Of a DNA stretch of 16,696 bases, positions 16,004 through 16,696 are shown one piece after another. The notes below the pieces were generated by a model. That model searched no databases, was not told where the DNA came from, and saw only the letters and a list, made by a program, of their open reading frames with translations. The translations under genes were made by a program, and so were the position numbers. The stretch comes from Olsenella sp. (GTDB taxonomy: Bacteria > Actinomycetota > Coriobacteriia > Coriobacteriales > Atopobiaceae), in contig SUUD01000018.1 in assembly GCA_015062715.1 (NCBI GenBank), forward strand, positions 1-16,696, read 5' to 3'. Within the stretch, counting starts at the first letter, position 1, and every line of letters starts with the position of its first letter.

Positions 16004-16513
16004 CTACTTGAAGTCCTGGGGAGAGAGGTTCTCGACGAAGGAGTGGAAGGACGCGAGCTGCTCGTCCTGTTCGCACTGGGCAATGGCCGCGAAGTCTGGG
16101 CAGGCGGCCGTGTCGAGCACGGACTGCTCGGCGAAGAGAGGCGCGCCGGTCCGCAGGGCCACGGCGATGGCGTCGGAGGGCCGCGCGTCGATGCTCACGA
16201 TCTCGCCGCCCTCGCCCCTGAGAGACAGCGTCGCGTAGAACGTGGTGCCCTCCACACGCTCGATCACGACTTCTGCCACCGACGCCCGGAGCGCATGGAT
16301 GGTGCTCACGAGGAGGTCGTGCGAGAGGGGGCGTGCCACGGGCACGTGCGCGAGGGCGGCGCTGATGGAGCTTGCCTCGGCGACGCCGATGCGGATGGGG
16401 AGCTGGATGGTCCCAGCATCGGGCTGGGCGTCATGGGGCTTGAGCACGATGACCGAGGGGGCGGGACCGCCACCCACCATGACCGAGCCTATGTCCAGAC
16501 GAACGCGGGCCAT
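16004..16513 (-). CDS. Bifunctional nuclease family protein (BFN/DUF151)
   Basis: A 169-residue protein of the BFN/DUF151 family, first described as plant bifunctional nucleases; most bacterial members have no proven activity. Recognisable features are RIGVAEASSISAAL (acidic site near the N-terminal third), RPLSHDLLVSTIHAL, VVIERVEGTTFYATLSL, the signature SIDARPSDAIAVALRTGAPLFAEQSVLD, and an acidic C-terminal tail. The frame is open further upstream. The ATG at 16513 is chosen because an AGGAGG site (16521-16526) lies 7 bases before it and MARVRLDIGS fits the family start. It is transcribed toward gyrA, opposite to the fork direction, with a candidate promoter at 16540-16567. It is divergent from the tRNA gene. 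Confidence 0.88.
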   Translation of the reverse strand: MARVRLDIGSVMVGGGPAPSVIVLKPHDAQPDAGTIQLPIRIGVAEASSISAALAHVPVARPLSHDLLVSTIHALRASVAEVVIERVEGTTFYATLSLRGEGGEIVSIDARPSDAIAVALRTGAPLFAEQSVLDTAACPDFAAIAQCEQDEQLASFHSFVENLSPQDFK

Positions 16514-16539
16514 GCTCAACCCTCCTTTCCGTGTGAGAC

Positions 16540-16567
16540 ATGGTACCCATATGGACGCTCTTCGCAA
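16540..16567 (-). promoter_or_regulatory. Candidate promoter of the bifunctional-nuclease gene
   Basis: On the minus strand, TTGCGA (16562-16567) and TACCAT (16540-16545) are 16 bp apart, about 27 bp upstream of the ATG. This is a moderate match only. Confidence 0.35.
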
Positions 16568-16583
16568 CTCTTAAAAATAGTTG

Positions 16584-16612
16584 TTGACCAAAGGATGAAT
16601 GCGCGCTAACAT
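16584..16612 (+). promoter_or_regulatory. tRNA-Ile promoter
   Basis: TTGACC (16584-16589) and TAACAT (16607-16612) are separated by exactly 17 bp, and the tRNA begins 13 bp after the -10 element. This is a good housekeeping promoter for a stable RNA gene or operon continuing beyond the window. Confidence 0.7.
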
Positions 16613-16625
16613 ACCTAAACGCGTT

Positions 16626-16696
16626 GGGCCTGTAGCTCAGTTGGTCAGAGCGTCCGGCTGATAACCGGGAGGTCACAAGTTCGAACCTTGTCAGGC
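16626..16696 (+). tRNA. tRNA-Ile (anticodon GAT), 3' end cut by window
   Basis: The 5' acceptor strand GGGCCTG is followed by the D-arm TAGCTCAGTTGGTCAGAGC, then the anticodon stem-loop with GAT at 16660-16662 in CTGATAA, then the T-arm with GTTCGAA and the start of the matching 3' acceptor (CAGGC). The last two acceptor bases and the discriminator lie outside the window. tRNA-Ile(GAT) after gyrA is a common actinobacterial arrangement, often followed by tRNA-Ala. Confidence 0.95.

Noticed and set aside
15980..16609. Plus-strand open frame antisense to the bifunctional-nuclease gene
   Set aside because: Shadow of the DUF151 gene; it would also run through the tRNA promoter region and has no recognisable motif.

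Overview
This window is the chromosomal replication-origin region of a high-GC bacterium with classical Gram-positive/actinobacterial gene order. Protein content and order (rpmH / dnaA-dnaN-recF-dciA-gyrB-gyrA to the right; rnpA-yidD-yidC-jag-rsmG-parA-parB to the left, with tRNA-Ile(GAT) after gyrA) suggest an actinobacterium. The most likely class is Coriobacteriia (Olsenella/Atopobium/Collinsella-like), inferred from gene order and sequence character without any database search.

Left arm (minus strand, reading away from the origin): rpmH (bL34), rnpA, yidD, yidC and a KH-R3H protein (jag/khpB) are tightly packed behind one strong promoter and end at an intrinsic terminator. A second unit, rsmG-parA-parB plus a small single-pass membrane protein, follows. 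Three perfect 16-bp parS sites lie in and just beyond the 3' end of rsmG. At the far left edge is a perfect LexA/SOS-like palindrome.

Centre: an uncommon gene sits between rpmH and dnaA. It encodes a GHKL-type ATPase joined through a Pro/Ala linker to a winged-helix-like domain, and has no kinase phospho-acceptor domain. The flanking non-coding DNA carries a 13-bp inverted repeat, DnaA-box-like 9-mers and a recurring TTTTCRACA motif. The dnaA-dnaN spacer holds a DnaA-box-like site followed by DnaA-trio-like DNA and an AT-rich stretch, making it the best candidate unwinding site.

Right arm (plus strand): dnaA, dnaN, recF, dciA (DUF721), gyrB and gyrA, all co-directional with the replication fork. 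GyrA has a very acidic N-terminal extension of about 71 residues and alanine at the main quinolone-anchoring serine position. A matching pair of stem-loop elements follows gyrB and gyrA. Their outer stems are unrelated in sequence but perfectly paired (14 and 16 bp), and both enclose a conserved 31-nt core whose differences are almost all compensatory. This is the best candidate here for an undescribed element. Beyond gyrA come a 90-bp near-perfect palindrome of dispersed-repeat type, a convergent bifunctional-nuclease-family gene (DUF151), and a tRNA-Ile cut off by the window end.

The genes together cover replication initiation and loading (DnaA, DciA), the clamp (DnaN), repair (RecF), supercoiling (GyrAB), segregation (ParABS), membrane protein insertion (YidC/YidD) and ribosome/RNase P functions.
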